NCBI GenBank assembly: GCA_900708905.1
Contig: CAADRB010000014.1
Span: 1,862,454 to 1,926,453, forward strand
Length of the DNA: 64,000 bases
Source: Hymenolepis diminuta
Lineage: Eukaryota; Platyhelminthes; Cestoda; Cyclophyllidea; Hymenolepididae
Direction of reading: 5' to 3'
Below, piece by piece: positions 1-10,989 of the stretch; position 1 is the stretch's first letter, and each line of letters opens with the position of its first letter. The translations under genes were made by a program, and so were the position numbers. A model generated the notes under the pieces. It searched no databases and had not been told where the DNA came from. It worked only from the letters and a program-made list of their open reading frames with translations.

Positions 1-1500
1 CAAAGGTCAAATTTGGACGGTTTCTTTTGATGTTCCGACTTTGATTTCTAACCTCACGTGATCCTTTCCTTAACCAATATTGAACTGCTTTGTTGTTCCC
101 TCTCTTCAAATGCTTTCCCACCATAAAATTGAAATATTTTCTGATTTCTCCCTAGGTTATTAATATAACAAATTTTTGACAAAAAGCAATTATAATTTGT
201 CATCTACTGTCTTATAAATGGAACTTAATAGGTGACATTTTTCAAGCGATCTTTTAAATTATTTCATATACATACCATAATTTTCCCTTATCAGTTTAAT
301 CTGTTATAGTTGTTTTAATTAACATTAAGATTTATTTCAATTTTACCTAAATATTTTTGCAAACAACCATAAACCATTCTAATTGGATTGAATTTACAGA
401 TTCAGATGAAAATAATTAGTTTCCGTTTTTTCAGGTTGATTTTGATTTAATGTTAAGTCTGTACAAAGAAGGTTAATGTTGATCAAATATTCTATAATTT
501 AAACCATTCACCCTTTTACTTAAATAATGAAATCCTATCAGTACAAGGATGAAATTTTCAAATTTCCATTCAATTCAATCATTTAGAGTTCTGTAAGTGT
601 GTTCAACTTTGTTGATTGATTTATTTTTCACTCAAAACTTATTTATTTTCTCTACACAGTCACACGAGAGTGGAGAAGAGGAAAACCTTACTTCATCTCA
701 TCTTCATTGATTCAGTAAAGCAAATAAAGTAAGTAAAGCGGAAAGAACTGGTGAAAAAGTGAACAAATAGATTGCAATTAATATTATTTTAAGAAAACAA
801 GTTAGTTAATTAAAACAGACGAGTTTTATCTAAAAAAAGTGCCGAGTCGAATGCAATTAACGATTAGACAAATAAGGATTTTAAGAAAACCAATGACTCC
901 GCGTTGTTTTACCGTTTGCCTACTTAAATACTATTTAACATTTGAAAATCTTAAGCTATTTTTTTCTCAATACTATGTGATCAGCTGGCTGTAGTGCAGT
1001 AAATCTGAGATGGGAAAGGTTAATAAAAAGTGTCTTCCAAATAAGCCCTTTTCGATTGAAGAGAAGCACAAAGCGATAGAGGAATGTTAATAAAACGCTT
1101 TCTTTTAAAAGTCATGTTGATAATTATTATTTCCTCAAGGATATAGCGATGGAGCTTCTACAGGATGTATTTGAGCAAATTAAGTTAAAAGGATTTAGAA
1201 TATCGGGATTTGAGAAGGGAGACCCAATACTGATCTGACTGATAAATTATTGGAAGAATATACTTCACTTCATCTTTAAGTTGTTTAAGTTATGTGCTGA
1301 GTTCATTATATCAAAAATGCAATCTGATAAGCGTTGGCAATATTACCTTCAAAAAGAAGAGAATTTTCATTCCTGAAATACGGGGTGCATAAGGCATCTG
1401 AGGACTGATAGTGATTAAAACTTGCAATTTCTTCTAATAAAACAAATAAACATAACATCAACCTAGCTTCTATTCTAATTATCCTCTTTTGGCTCCTATC
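1..1500. other. Non-coding AT-rich stretch, nothing recognised
   Basis: I see no exon-like open frame, RNA gene or clear repeat here. It probably belongs to the downstream (minus-strand) intron of the GRK gene or to intergenic DNA, but nothing in the sequence decides this. Confidence 0.5.
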
Positions 1501-1504
1501 ACGG

Positions 1505-2486
1505 ACTCAATTCGAATCCAAAAGGGACTGCAAGCTTTCATCAAGTGGCCTTAATTAATGTTCTCCATTCCTCGGCCTATTGCTTCCATCAGAGACGAGG
1601 ATCTGATGTTATGGAGATGCTTATTAACTTCCTTCTCAACATGTGTGACATGATGATAAAAATTCTACGCCATCCATCCAATCCTGGGTTTGGAGAGTTT
1701 TATGGGATGGAGCCGAGTCTTGTTGGAAGACATAGGATCCTCCTCCATCGGCTACGCTGTCTATCCAAGGTGGCTAAATAACTATGGTTTGAGGAGTCTC
1801 GACATAGGCATTTGTATTGACTCTAAGGCCCAGTGGAAAAAATTGGGAATCATGATGTGCTCCTCACCTCACTGCTAACACTATCGAAAACCATCACCGT
1901 TGCTTGCTGGAAACTTCGTGCGCACGAATGAGAGTTGGAACTTCAGTGAGGTCTGCCCTCACATACCCACATATCGTTTCTTCAATTGACTTTTTCATTC
2001 TGATGGAAGTTTTTAGATTGAAGAAAAACCAAAGACACTTTCATTCTTCTAGGTGCTTCAATTTGTTCAAGAGTCCTTTTGTACGCACTGGATGATTCTT
2101 TTGAGATGTTTTCGTCGACATCAACTGACCTCACCTAAGAATGCATGATTTGTATCCGAGGTCATGACAAAATATTCCTTATTACTTCTCCAGACACTTA
2201 AAGATCTTTGGCAACATGTCAAGCATTGACTTCCCACGATTTTCGTCTATCATGCCATGCCATGCACTCTTCTCACAAACTCAGGTGTTCTGAGTGAATC
2301 AGCTGAGCGTTGGCAATGCTCTTTTCTCTTCCTCGTGGTGGCCAATTCGCCTCCATTGTTTTCATTCAGCAGCCCCTTTCTAACTTTGCAAACGAGAGGT
2401 GTGACCACTTTTAGAGATCTTGCAATTTCAAAATTCCTGTGTTCCGCTTTTATAGACACTATTGCAGTTACAGGGTGTCTTTTCAT
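1505..2486 (-). pseudogene. Decayed Tc1/mariner-like transposase
   Basis: Reading the minus strand from about 2486 downwards gives successive pieces of a mariner-type DDE/D transposase in shifting frames. First comes an N-terminal helix-turn-helix part (IVSIKAEHRNFEIARSLKV, then TRKRKEHCQRSADSLRTPEF). A DENRGKSM piece follows near 2240, then a GYKSCILR-GQLMS piece near 2130, a QQDSAPSH block near 1710 that carries the second catalytic Asp, and VEKEVNKHLHN near 1640. Several in-frame stops and frameshifts are present. The first catalytic Asp position (normally FFSDEK) reads FFQSK. The PPSSPDLNPLDYYVWG segment with the third Asp is missing: the frame runs from the HHVT piece directly into VEKEVNK at about 1640-1650, so a deletion of some 60 nt is inferred. 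The copy is dead. Terminal inverted repeats were not found. Family placement rests on remembered motif order. Confidence 0.85.
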
Positions 2487-2499
2487 TTAATTAGTGATA

Positions 2500-5400
2500 G
2501 TAGTATCTGCCTTGAGATCTTCTGATGTAAAATAATACATTAATTATAATTTTCGGGTTAGTTTAAATTACAAAAGTACAAGTGTTCTCAAATACCTCAT
2601 ACACCCTTTACATGAAATTCTGTTCAGCTCTTTTTCCTTTGGACATTTTTTTACTTCTGTTCTATTTTGTCTAATACTGAGTAGAAGTATAAATATAGTT
2701 CAACTGATTGTATGATAGCACCTCCCTCAGCTTCATATTAACTGAGCAAAAAGCAAAAAAATGTATAACTATTAATCAAAGGAATACATTTAAAAAGGGA
2801 GAACAAAATAATATAATAAAGAAGGAGGATTGACCAGAAGTAGCGAATAAATTCGGGACACCAAAGAAGAGCTGTTTCATTTGAATTTTGGAGTAATCAG
2901 TTTGTCCACTTTTTCTAAATTTTCTAATGTTTTAAACTTTAAATTTCCGGAACTTTCCCCCGAAGTTCTTGAATGAGTTCACGTTATCAATGCTTGGAGC
3001 TATTGACTGGCTGTATACTTTGTGTGGTTGGTCATGTTACCTTCATACATTTGTCTCACCTTATATCCCATAGCAATTACACCCCATCCTATATTGAATG
3101 GATAAAGCCACTCATACAAAAATATATTATGATTTATTATTAATTCAGGCATTCGTTCTGCCTAGCATTCAAATCGCAACTATGTGGACAGTATAGGATT
3201 GGATATTGCGTGATGCCTGATTGATGGAACATCCAAATGAGTATGTATTACCGACTATTTTATGAAGGAAAACAATGGAAAGCAGAGAAAAAATTGTTCT
3301 TTCATCCACGGAAAAAGTTACAAACTGGAAACTGGATATGGGAAAATAATGAATTCATGGAATTGTGAAAATGAAAGGAAAAAGTGAAAACCCAATGACA
3401 TTCTACTATGTATTAAATAATATACGAAGTTTTTTAATTTTCAACAAACTCTTACGTATTTTTTAATATAAAAATAAATAAAAGTAAGATGCTCTGGAGA
3501 ATGCCAAGTTAATTAAACTGAACGTTATAAAATGCATTTTCACATGACATTAACATAAAGACGCAGATAATAATTTGGCTTTCAAATCATAATCTCAATT
3601 CAGAATAACTGGAATCCACTTGTTTCAGAGAGAAAATTAGGTTTTTATAAAGAACAAGTCAAAAATTTAATAAATTAAACATAAAGTGCCATAGTGCAAA
3701 ATATTAAGTTCTCTTACTTAACACTCCGTTCATACATATAACATTCATTTACAAAATTCAGGAATAAATATTTAGTTAATTTATGATTCCATTTATTAAC
3801 TTCTTTTAATAAAGTTGTGTTGAGTATCTGATCGAATATTATGGATATATTAAAATATCATATTGTGTGCATGTTTTTATTTTTGTGGATAGTTTCAATT
3901 TAATTTACCAGTTCATTATGTTGATCAGTAATCCTTCTCATATTACTATTATAAATACTTTTTTATATAAAATTTTGATTTTTTGGAGAAATGGAGAAAT
4001 AAGAATGAGCAAATAAGAGAAAACTGCGCCAGTCTGGAGGATAATCAAAAGATAGTGACGAAATACGAAAGATAGAGAGCGAAAGTACGTAAGCCAGCGT
4101 AATAAACCGTTGGAAGGTCAGATATGGAAATTGCAACTTCAAAACAATAATAAAGTTGCTTTTAGTGTGTGGAGAGTGTTTTTCTGTGTTTGGCTGTAGC
4201 GTTGGTTACCTCCTCTCTTCCTCAATAAATGTAACTGTGACCGAAATGTAGCGGCAGGCAAGCATGCGTGGAATGCGTGCTACTGCATACTTTTCGTTTA
4301 AAAGGGGAAACCTTTTACTGCCCCAGTAACAGTAATAAAAATTTCGCTTTCTTTAATTCTTGCTTCCTTTTGGTCATATACATTTGCCTTTACGCAATTA
4401 CCTGATATAATTAGTTATAAAATTAATAGAATTTTGAATAAATTTTAACATAGACTCTATTGAACGCTGTAAAGTTATTTATGTCTTAGGTAATATAAGA
4501 AAAAAATAACCCATGGCGATCCAAACAACTTTCGTAGGTCTTAAGGATGTGATAGTATCCAAACGCGCGAAATAGTAAAACGGCTCAGTAGGAAATGGAA
4601 GGGGATTCGGATATAGCCTAAAATTAGGTCAGAGTATCAAGAGCCTTACTTTATTTGAATTGTGGAAGTATTGGATTTTCTAACTCCTTTTGGGAGGTAC
4701 GATTTTCTATGTAATATCCAAATGTTAAAAGACCCCATTTGATTATTGGGTTTTAGGTGAGTTCGCGTCTATGATATGCAGAGATAGTAGATCGGAACGT
4801 TTAACTGAATAGTCGGCCGTGTCACTATGATTCATTCGCATCTTCTTAAACATTAAGCAAGTAAGTAAAACTGGTAAATTCATTTTAAAATATGACTATC
4901 CAAATCGACAAATAGGCTCTAGGCATCAGAGTGTGGGCGTTTGCTCACAAACAAAGGAAACAAGTTTTGAAATATGAACGCTTTAGAACATTCGATAATA
5001 AACCTGCGAACATGAACTATCACTCTGAACCCAGAGGATAGTACCTGAATATGACGTATACAAATCAAGTGCACTGCTGAATACCTAATGAATCTAGAAT
5101 GTCAATGATGTCAGGCTATTTGACATCCTATTTGTTATCCTTTCTGTCTCTACTGGTTATAAAAGCTTACAATCATAAAAAATGTACTTCAAAATGGGTA
5201 ATAATAATAAGTAAAAGCAAACCATCCTGGAGCCTTTTTGGCTCCCTAAACCCTAATTTTATTGTCATCCACAGTAAGATAGAATATTTCAAATTTTTTC
5301 ATTGTGGGGCACCTAAATATAAGAAATAACAAACCAGTCCAGTAGGAGTTAAAAGATGAATATCGAGTAGGCGAACAAATTAAAGTCAGACCTTTAGAAA

Positions 5401-6850
5401 AGACATACGAAATCAGCTTTTCAAAGTTGGAAAGTGTTCTTTTTACGGCTTTTTGCTCCAATATCCAAATTTCAGGGTAAAGTTTCTGTTACTTGAATGA
5501 ATTAATGGTCCCTCCGTCAAGTTCTTATTAGTGGGTTAATTAATTTGGATGTTTGGTCGACCACTTTAGATACCATTATAATATTATTATAATCTACTTT
5601 TTCTTTTCTCACTCTTACCCACTAACGATATGCTATCGCCGCAAATGAACTTAAGCTAGCTTTTTAAGACAAATATCTTTTTAACTGCTTAAATCCTCTC
5701 CAGTTATTCCTCTGCAATAAAATAGTTGTTTGCGGACAGATAATAAAATTTTGTTGATCATAAAACCTTCCATGTGGTTGCGCTCCATCATTACTTATGT
5801 GAAATTACGACGAAGAGAGGAGAGTGAACATTTCAAAGTATCTTAATGGAAAGAAGCCCAACATATTTAGCAAACTAGCTCGCTTCAAACTTCTCATATC
5901 TAACGGTCTTCTAGTCATTTGATAATTGATCCATAAACTTAACATGAAGCTAAAAAAGTGATTTTCGTACTAATAAATCACTTGTCCTTAACCGTTTTAT
6001 TTGAAATCAATTGTCTATGTCAATAAATTGATATGACCAGAAAATACTCTAAATTAGCATTTCGCAACGGTATGATTTTTAAAAGAAAAAAATCAGCTAG
6101 ATTACTACTCTTTAAATTTGTAAGATATTATTTCCTTATAATGAACGCTTTAGATTTTTATGGCCAATAGGATTTTATTTCCCTTACTAAATACTTATAG
6201 TCAAAATACCTGACAATAAATGATAGTGATGATGTCGATGATTCTTTAGAAAGACGTAAAATGAGAAAGGAAACGGTGAATATGAAGTGTAGAAAAACGC
6301 ATTCATTACCATCTAATAGTAAAATAAGCAAATATTTAAAATGACCACTCATACAGTTTTGTTGGCAATGTGGTTGGACCCGAAAACTGATGCCTCAGAG
6401 GCCACGGGTTCGAGGCCATGAATAAAATTTAGTTTCTGTAAGGGTAAATTGTATTAAAACAGACCAACAGAGTGAATATAATGTGATATCTCCTTTCCCG
6501 AGATTCGCGTTTAAAAAAAGACATTTTCGCATTCTGATTTATAATTTCTACTTATTTGATAGCCATTTTGTACCTAAGCATAAAACTAAGAACGAACTAC
6601 CTGAATATCACGTTAAAATTAAAAATAAATTTCATGAAATATTGTGTTAATATTTTGTGACCAAAAAATATCTTAAATTTACCTAAATAGAGCATATCCT
6701 ACGATTAGTTGTTTATAAATTCAAGGTTTGTCGTAAAGACGATGAACAAATCTGTTTAAATTGTAAATTTTGTGTTAGTAAGACCAAATTAAAAACTTTA
6801 ATATTAGGAAAGTAGTTCAAATGTTTTAAATAATACTTGAATTTAAGTAC
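2500..6850. other. Non-coding stretch, possible GRK intron
   Basis: The GRK gene stops at a clean donor at 6855 on the minus strand, and its next coding exon (kinase subdomain II) was not found below it. This tract is therefore either a long intron or the gene continues outside the window. It is AT-rich with many stops. The only local feature seen is a weak tRNA-like repeat near 6360-6425. Confidence 0.5.
6360..6425 (+). repeat. Weak tRNA-like SINE fragment
   Basis: The stretch has an A-box-like TGGCAATGTGG and a B-box-like GGGTTCGAGGCC about 40 nt apart, the spacing of an internal RNA polymerase III promoter. It does not fold into a clean tRNA cloverleaf by eye. It resembles the head of the dispersed repeat family also seen near 15.0, 17.15, 31.75, 32.3 and 50.1 kb. 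It lies in the presumed GRK intron. Confidence 0.35.
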
Positions 6851-6854
6851 TCAC

Positions 6855-7765
6855 ATTTTGCCAGAATCGAGTTTTCGGCAGCCGTAGACTTCACCAAATC
6901 CACCCCGACCAATAATTCTATGCACACTGAAATCTGACATTGTTAACTTTAGAGAGGAAATAAAAATTCAAATTACCTTCAACTGTAAAAACACTAAAAA
7001 TTAATATATAAAAATAAAACCTACAGTTGTATTCAATCGAACATCCATCCATTGAAGGTAGCGGGTAAAATGTTTGCTAAAAATACAATGACATAAGATA
7101 AACTACCAATTTACCTTTTTAAAAAGGGTTCGTAGAAAATTTCCTTAATGTTTATCTTCAAATCGTCAAGGTATATCTAATCGTTTTAGTAAGAAAATGA
7201 ATAGATAAAATTACCGAAAAAAGTTGTCTTGGAATGGAATTTTGTTTTATCTCTTCATTTAATTTGTTCTGGACATGTCGAACATAATCCAAAGGAAAAC
7301 GCTACACAGAATAACGTAAAGAATATGGCATTTACGTATTTCTTGGAAAGCAACTCTTTCATAATATAAGTGTCGTAAATGCGTTTGGCTTCTTTTGCTC
7401 TTTCAGGTTCAGAGTCAATAAGTTCAAAATCTTTTATCGCCTCATAGAATTCAACGAGTTGAACGTCAGACGAATCTTGAGACTTGCAGAATTTGATGAA
7501 AAATATAAAGCCTATGGAATACGTAATAAAATGACTTGTACATACCTAAACGTTCCTGGAAAATATTTTCGAAAGATATCTTTCCCTGTCGTTTAAGATA
7601 AGTCATCATAACGCTGCGAATACTATTTAAATAAAACAAATGTATGACTAAATACCTGGAGTCAGGAATCATATTTTTCTTGGGCGCTTTAGTGGCAACA
7701 GTCTTACTTTTTTCCATAGCTATTAAATAGCTCACATCGGCTAACACGGCTTCAAGATCGGACAT
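6855..7765 (-). CDS. GRK2: G protein-coupled receptor kinase 2-like (beta-ARK), N-terminal exons
   Basis: GRK2-family kinases phosphorylate activated receptors at the plasma membrane and are recruited by G-beta-gamma. Seven exons read on the minus strand: 7765-7656, 7622-7546, 7511-7336, 7301-7215, 7176-7115, 7076-7025 and 6946-6855. All have GT-AG borders and continuous phase, giving 218 codons. The start [20 protein letters not shown] matches the family N-terminus. Exons 2-6 supply the RGS-homology domain ([38 protein letters not shown]). Exon 7 opens the kinase domain with the glycine loop [11 protein letters not shown] at residues 200-210. It ends at residue GKM, before the catalytic lysine, with a good GTGAGT donor. 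Introns are only 33-78 nt up to here; the next is at least 6.8 kb or the gene leaves the window. The catalytic core, AGC tail and PH domain are not visible. It shares a divergent 545-bp upstream region with TSR2. The family call is very secure. Confidence 0.93.
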
Positions 7766-8310
7766 TTTTACTTGGTGCTTGAATTAACGTATATCAAATA
7801 CTACATTTTAAGTATCACTGCAGTCAACATAAATCTTCAACTGAAGTGTTGGAAATTTTGTAAGATCGCCAATTTGAATGCCTCAACATTCCATTGGATG
7901 AAGTAAACTAATATACTAATTGGTAGATCGAAGGTTGAATATATGATAAGCAAATTTTCATTGGATAAAATAATTACCCAAAAAATGGGGCCTTATGAGG
8001 CAATAAATAGAAAATTTTATAGAATACTTAAAAATCAAAATTTCACTTATACCAAACGAATGTTTGTTAACCTTCCCCATTGAATACTATTAATATTATA
8101 ACTTTTAACTTTAACATATACGTTTACGTTTAAAGCTTATACTTTTACTAAAAAACGTTCACTTTTATTTCCATAAAGTACTTTAAATACACTATAAATG
8201 TCCTGCAGCTTACAAATCGGTTAAGCGTGTGTATCGTACTTTTTTGGTTTTCGATGTTCTTACTGTTAGTATTCCAGTTGTATTCTTAAATATCTATATT
8301 TTTAGTGAAA
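7766..8310. promoter_or_regulatory. Divergent promoter region of GRK2-like and TSR2
   Basis: This 545-bp AT-rich gap separates the start codons of two divergent genes, so it must carry both promoters or 5' leaders. No convincing TATA or CCAAT box was picked out. Just before the TSR2 ATG there is a pyrimidine/T-rich run ending in TTTTTAG, which could be a splice acceptor for a 5' leader exon or a spliced leader. That is inference only. Confidence 0.45.
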
Positions 8311-8763
8311 ATGGATTCTCCGTTTATTCAGTATGTTAAGAAAGTGCTTGATTCATGGACTGCCCTTCGCATCGCTGAACAGCAATCTACTGCAGGGCGA
8401 GATACCAAGGCACGAATTCAAGCTCTCGTTCCGTACATAAATCAGAATTTGGAGAAACAAACTGATCAGCTTGAAGTAGCTGGATGGTTGGAAGACTACT
8501 TCTCTGAGAAATTAAATATGGACTTAGATGATAACAGTCAGGATACTGTCGCTAAGCTGATCGTTGAAGCTTACGCTCTTCAGCGGGCTGGAAAGAACCA
8601 AGAAATCCTAGGGATGATATCCAAGGTTCCCGCCGGTTGCGATCTCTCCCAATGCCAATTTCAAGAAGACAACCCTGAAGTTAATGACTATGATACTTCA
8701 GAAGACGACAACACCGCAGATGAAGACGATATTTCTGATGATGATGATATGGATACCGATTAA
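8311..8763 (+). CDS. TSR2: Pre-rRNA-processing protein TSR2 homologue
   Basis: TSR2 is a small nuclear/cytosolic chaperone that binds ribosomal protein eS26 and helps 20S pre-rRNA processing and 40S assembly. The single exon encodes 150 residues. The N-terminal half matches the family pattern FIQYVKKVLDSWTALRIAEQ, followed by a WLEDYF block with an acidic LDLD-type segment. The C-terminus is a long acidic tail (EDDNTADEDDISDDDDMDTD), as usual in TSR2. The ATG at 8311 is preferred because the two codons before it begin with GTG and directly follow an AG acceptor-like TTTTTAG. The human protein is somewhat longer (about 190 residues), and the C-terminal basic segment seen there is missing here. 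The stop lies 125 bp from the stop of the convergent MRPL44 gene, so the 3' ends probably nearly overlap. Confidence 0.82.
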   Translation: MDSPFIQYVKKVLDSWTALRIAEQQSTAGRDTKARIQALVPYINQNLEKQTDQLEVAGWLEDYFSEKLNMDLDDNSQDTVAKLIVEAYALQRAGKNQEILGMISKVPAGCDLSQCQFQEDNPEVNDYDTSEDDNTADEDDISDDDDMDTD

Positions 8764-8888
8764 TTCCCATCCCTCTTATCCTTATCAATCCCCGTATATT
8801 TTCTAGCCCATGAAAAAGAAAACAACTGCATGACAATTGTTGATTATTTAACAGATCTATATATGTACAAATGTGTGAGCGTGCTGAT

Positions 8889-10989
8889 CTAGATGCGCTG
8901 TTCTTCTACCTGCTCCTCGGTTCTAAGGTAGTCTTCAAGTGTAGGGTTTGGGGGGATGTCATCCACAGAGACATATGTACCACTCAAGGGAAGCCATGGA
9001 CGGTTATCTTGAATCCCAAAGAGATTTCTAAGTGCTTGTAAAGCTGCCTCCTTTTCTGCCACATCAATTGTTTCTCCTGCAGCTATAGGGGGGGGGGTAT
9101 AAAAATGATACCAGTCATTAAGTTTTAGAACGAATAAACATGATTTCTTTTATAGATTTACCTTCACCAATCAGTTGGCAGTTGCTGTAGATACCAACTT
9201 GATAGCAAGCCAGAAGGGTGTTCATACTGCTTTGTTTTTGTAATCGTGGTTCAGGTGGACCTCGTTTATAGAATCGCAAAACGCCTGCCAGTAATTTGAA
9301 TGGTTCGTCTTGAAGAGGGAATGGGAAGTCGCTGCAGAATTCCAGAGTCAGCAAACGAGTCAATATGAAGTCTCGAATAAAAAGGTCTGCAGCTTTCTAG
9401 AGAGAGAATTGAAATAACTGAGTCGACAGCAGGTGGCTTGTTGTTAAGGTTGACTAATATTGAGGCCCGGGTTATCAGTGTAAACAATATGGGATAATAG
9501 TAAGCTATTAGTTAGGCCCTTTCTTCCACCCAAACAGACCTTAAAGTTATTCCAAATGAATAACTTCCAAACCCATTCCGGAAAGCATTTTTAATGCTCA
9601 TCTTAAGTAGATAGATAATCTCATGGGGCCTACTTGGTGAGAGACCCCCATTCTGCTGCATTCCACATCCATCCTACTATTAATTCAGATTATATTGTCT
9701 TCCTTGCATTCAAGAAGTTCTGTTGCAGGCTTTTGTGCAAGCATTTAATAAACTGCTTATTTTTATTAAACTATTTGCTAAGCACATTTACCTCACGAAT
9801 TAGAAAACACGGATTAGCGAACCTACAAGACGTGAAATACATCGATGACGCGGCCGTCTTTCAAATCAGAAATTTCTCAACTTTCTTAGGATTATTTATT
9901 TGTAATTTCCTAAGTCTCTAATTTCAATCAACACATCCGGTATAGTCGTGTCAGTGCAGCGTAAGTCCATTAAACCAAATAACTAACTGAGCTAATTAAA
10001 ACTGATCAATAAAAAATGAGAAAATTTGAGTTTCTGCTGGCAACGGGAATCTACTCCTTCACCTTGACGAGAGTTGGACGCCCTTCTCTAAAAAAAGTAG
10101 GGAAGATCATTCTCAACCTGCTGATCAATAAAAATCAAAATGCCCGAAATGAGGTTTACACTGTTTAGTATTTAAAGAACAGAGATGAAATACAGGCCAC
10201 ACCAATTTTGATAAATTAATATTCAAAACTAAACTATCACTATGACTTCAAAAAACACAAGAATTTCACTCAGTATAAAATTAGACTACCAATAAAACTG
10301 CAAAATAATACCTGATCGTTCGCAATGGCTCCGATAAGAGCAAGAAATGAGGTAGCTATAGCACTATTAGGTGGAGGTTGATTAATAACTGGTAGCAGAG
10401 GAGAATCATCAAATCGTTTTTCCTCTAAGGAGTATTGAAGGACATCCGTAATTCCAAGGTGAGAACCGACACATGATAATTCTGAATCAGAAAGGAGGCG
10501 ATTACAAATACAGGAAATCCATTCTTCGGGAAGACGCGGATAAAACTTGCGCAAAAATCCCCTAATATATAGTTCAGATACACTTTTACCTATGAATAAA
10601 AATTGGATTTATGAAAGATTTTAGTCAATACAGTATACCTTGCTCAGCGAGCTTCGAATTATCGCGCAAATGACCGCTAGCATCTTTGGAATTCGTATAA
10701 GACGAAAATGATTTGTCAGTAAAACACAAGCAGAGGACATTTGTGTCAATATTTTCGCCGATTCTGTTCTTAAATGCTAGGATCTCTGAGTCGTAATTCC
10801 AGGGTTTCCAAGCTGAACGTGGTCGATATGGTTCTGGACCTTGCACTAGACGTCGATCATAGAGATTCCGAAGATAAGGCCTGACATATCTTGCAATACG
10901 TACGGATCTTGACACTATATAATTTGTTTTTTTCTATTTTATGACTTACAAGTTAAAACTGGACTAACACACGTTAGAAAAGTAAACAT
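8889..10989 (-). CDS. MRPL44: Mitochondrial large-subunit ribosomal protein mL44
   Basis: mL44 is a structural protein of the mitochondrial 39S subunit with a degenerate RNase III fold followed by a double-stranded-RNA-binding domain. Five exons on the minus strand, all phase-consistent: 10989-10950, 10914-10639, 10589-10312, 9396-9162 and 9076-8889 (338 residues; human about 332). Exon 1 encodes only 13 codons (MFTFLTCVSPVLT) and, with the basic RSVRIARYVRPYLR start of exon 2, makes a plausible mitochondrial presequence. WNYDSEILAFKNRIGENI matches the family's WDYHAEIQAF-type block. Exon 3 has the RNase III-like SFLALIGAI helix. Exons 4-5 carry PPEPRLQKQSS, VGIYSNCQLIGEGE and VAEKEAALQALRNLFG, the dsRNA-binding part. 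The C-terminal tail after RPW differs from the vertebrate protein. Intron 1 is 35 nt and intron 3 is 915 nt. The upstream start exon is the least certain part; its phase and splice sites fit exactly. Confidence 0.92.
9397..10311 (-). other. MRPL44 intron 3 (915 bp)
   Basis: The intron is flanked by CAG/GTATTA donor and CTCTAG acceptor on the minus strand. It is far longer than the other introns of this gene (35, 49 and 85 nt). A 95-codon open frame on the plus strand inside it has no recognisable domain and is probably chance. Confidence 0.6.

Noticed and set aside
6360..6425. True tRNA gene
   Set aside because: A- and B-box-like sequences are present, but I could not fit an acceptor stem or anticodon arm, so it is treated as a SINE fragment.
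9094..9103. G homopolymer, and similar C runs at about 45090 and 56554
   Set aside because: Simple homopolymers in non-coding DNA; no structure or function inferred.
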